From the NCBI RefSeq assembly GCF_002283365.1, contig NZ_MQWD01000001.1:931694-995693 (forward strand): a stretch of 64,000 bases of DNA, in the 5' to 3' direction. This DNA comes from Rubrivirga marina (GTDB taxonomy: Bacteria > Bacteroidota > Rhodothermia > Rhodothermales > Rubricoccaceae). A model generated the notes under the pieces. It did no database searches and was not told the DNA's origin. It saw only the letters and a list, made by a program, of their open reading frames with translations. Below, one piece after another: positions 63,226-64,000 of this stretch; the stretch's first letter is position 1; each line of letters starts with the position of its first letter. A program made the position numbers and the translations under genes.

Positions 63226-63981
63226 TCACTCGCCGAACTGGGCGGCGGCGTAGAAAAAGACGGACTCCGCCGAGTCGGCCGCCGTGCTCCCGGTCGTCGT
63301 GTGCTCGGCCAGGACCGCGCCGCCGCGACGCACCGTCACCGCCAGTCGGACGTCGGCCTGCGCGGACCGGCCTCGGAGGCGAACCTCGACCGTCCCCGAC
63401 CGGCGCTCCCCGAAGTCGACGGTCCGGGTGAAGGGGAACGACGCGATGGGCTCCTCGACCGGCGTGCCGTCGGCGCCCGTCGTCGTCACGCGGGCGTCGG
63501 CGATCGGGCCGGCCACGTCGACGCGGTACTCGACGCGGGTGGGGGCGGAGGGGCCGCGCCAGAGGACGGGCGCCACGACGAGGACGAGGGCGACCGCCAG
63601 CCCGAAGAGCACGAGCGCTCGGCGCTGGGACGCCGGGCCGGGGTCGGGAGGCTCCGCCTCGGCGACGTCGTCGGGCGGGTGGAGGCGGTAGCCGACCTTG
63701 GGGACCGTCTCGATGAGGCCGGCGCCGCGCGCGTCGTCGCCGAGCGCCTGGCGGAGCTGCGAGACGCACCGCGTCAGCGAGGCGTCGGTGACGACCACGT
63801 CGGGCCAGACGGTGTCCATCAGTTCGTCGCGCGTCACGACCTCGCCGGCCCGCTCCGCGAGGAGGACGAGGACGGCCACGGCCTTCGGCTCCAGGCGCAC
63901 CGCTGCGCCGTCGCGCCGGACCTCGTTGGCGACGGGGTCGACGGTCCAGGGACCGAGGGCGAACGCGGTGGCGGGCGGCAT
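63226..63981 (-). CDS. CadC/ToxR-like membrane-anchored winged-helix regulator
   Basis: This 251-aa protein has an N-terminal OmpR-type winged helix (about 8-105: LGPWTVDPVANEVRRDGAAVRLEPKAVAVLVLLAER, shortened; DELMDTVWPDVVVTDASLTRCVSQLRQALGDD; VPKVGYRL). One membrane helix (about 133-155, ALVLFGLAVALVLVVAPVLW) and a periplasmic beta-rich domain of about 95 residues follow. This is the one-component design of CadC, with no phosphorylation domain. It may sense an envelope signal; the targets cannot be read here. The start ATG at 63981 is 19 nt from the window end. Confidence 0.88.
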   Translation of the reverse strand: MPPATAFALGPWTVDPVANEVRRDGAAVRLEPKAVAVLVLLAERAGEVVTRDELMDTVWPDVVVTDASLTRCVSQLRQALGDDARGAGLIETVPKVGYRLHPPDDVAEAEPPDPGPASQRRALVLFGLAVALVLVVAPVLWRGPSAPTRVEYRVDVAGPIADARVTTTGADGTPVEEPIASFPFTRTVDFGERRSGTVEVRLRGRSAQADVRLAVTVRRGGAVLAEHTTTGSTAADSAESVFFYAAAQFGE

Positions 63982-64000
63982 CGGGTTGGCGGAGATGGGT

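Overview
This 64-kb window is a stretch of a very GC-rich, densely coding bacterial chromosome (roughly 70% GC or more by eye). Many genes start with a short signal peptide or lipobox (MRxLLLLALL...AQ or ...LxAC), and extracytoplasmic hydrolases dominate. The gene families (DUF5916 outer-membrane proteins, secreted S9/M1/M3/P1/DUF885 peptidases, class C beta-lactamase-fold hydrolases, GH13/GH16/GH20/GH37 enzymes, sulfatase, Ser/Thr kinase with C-terminal TPRs, BTAD regulator with TPRs) suggest a marine Rhodothermota bacterium of the Rubricoccaceae type (Rubrivirga/Rubricoccus-like). That placement is inferred from gene content and composition; no rRNA is present to confirm it.

Layout. 1-12 kb: the end of a selenium-binding-like propeller protein, then a tightly packed unit (serine hydrolase, two amidohydrolases, S9A prolyl oligopeptidase; stops and starts overlap or nearly so), a Tat-exported class V aminotransferase-like protein, a GNAT, a second serine hydrolase and a ChrA chromate transporter. 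12-20 kb: a DUF5916 outer-membrane protein, GNAT, DUF3224, a P1 (DmpA-type) peptidase interrupted by an in-frame TAG, a RibD/DHFR-like protein and an ABC exporter. 20-31 kb: carbohydrate genes (GH16, cupin, sulfatase, periplasmic trehalase, sugar-porter MFS, carboxylesterase, FKBP, GH13 amylase). 31-46 kb: M1 and M3 peptidases, an Fes-type esterase with an internal insertion, DUF885, an LLM flavin oxidoreductase, a Ser/Thr kinase-TPR, an M15-like DUF5715 protein, a second FKBP and a decayed gene before tRNA-Ser(UGA).

46.4-56.0 kb looks like a genomic island. The last 13 nt of tRNA-Ser plus the next base recur as an exact 14-bp direct repeat at 55981-55994. Between the copies lie three exported proteins (tandem cupredoxin-like, Gly/Trp-rich beta-sheet protein, BIG2/parallel beta-helix lipoprotein) divergent from a BTAD-TPR regulator, then a badly decayed umuC fragment, a GlsB-type membrane protein and small ORFs. 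No integrase was recognised. 56-64 kb: a TolC / HlyD-MacA adaptor / MacB-type ATPase operon without its permease, a 42-aa Lys-rich protein, MarC, a CYTH-like protein, GH20 hexosaminidase and a CadC-like membrane regulator.

The most striking non-coding signal is a family of intergenic palindromes, typically CCGCCTCGG-loop-CCGAGGCGG with a variable loop. About twenty copies sit within about 30 nt of stop codons. They are absent inside the proposed island, and one copy lies between two divergent genes where it cannot simply be a terminator.
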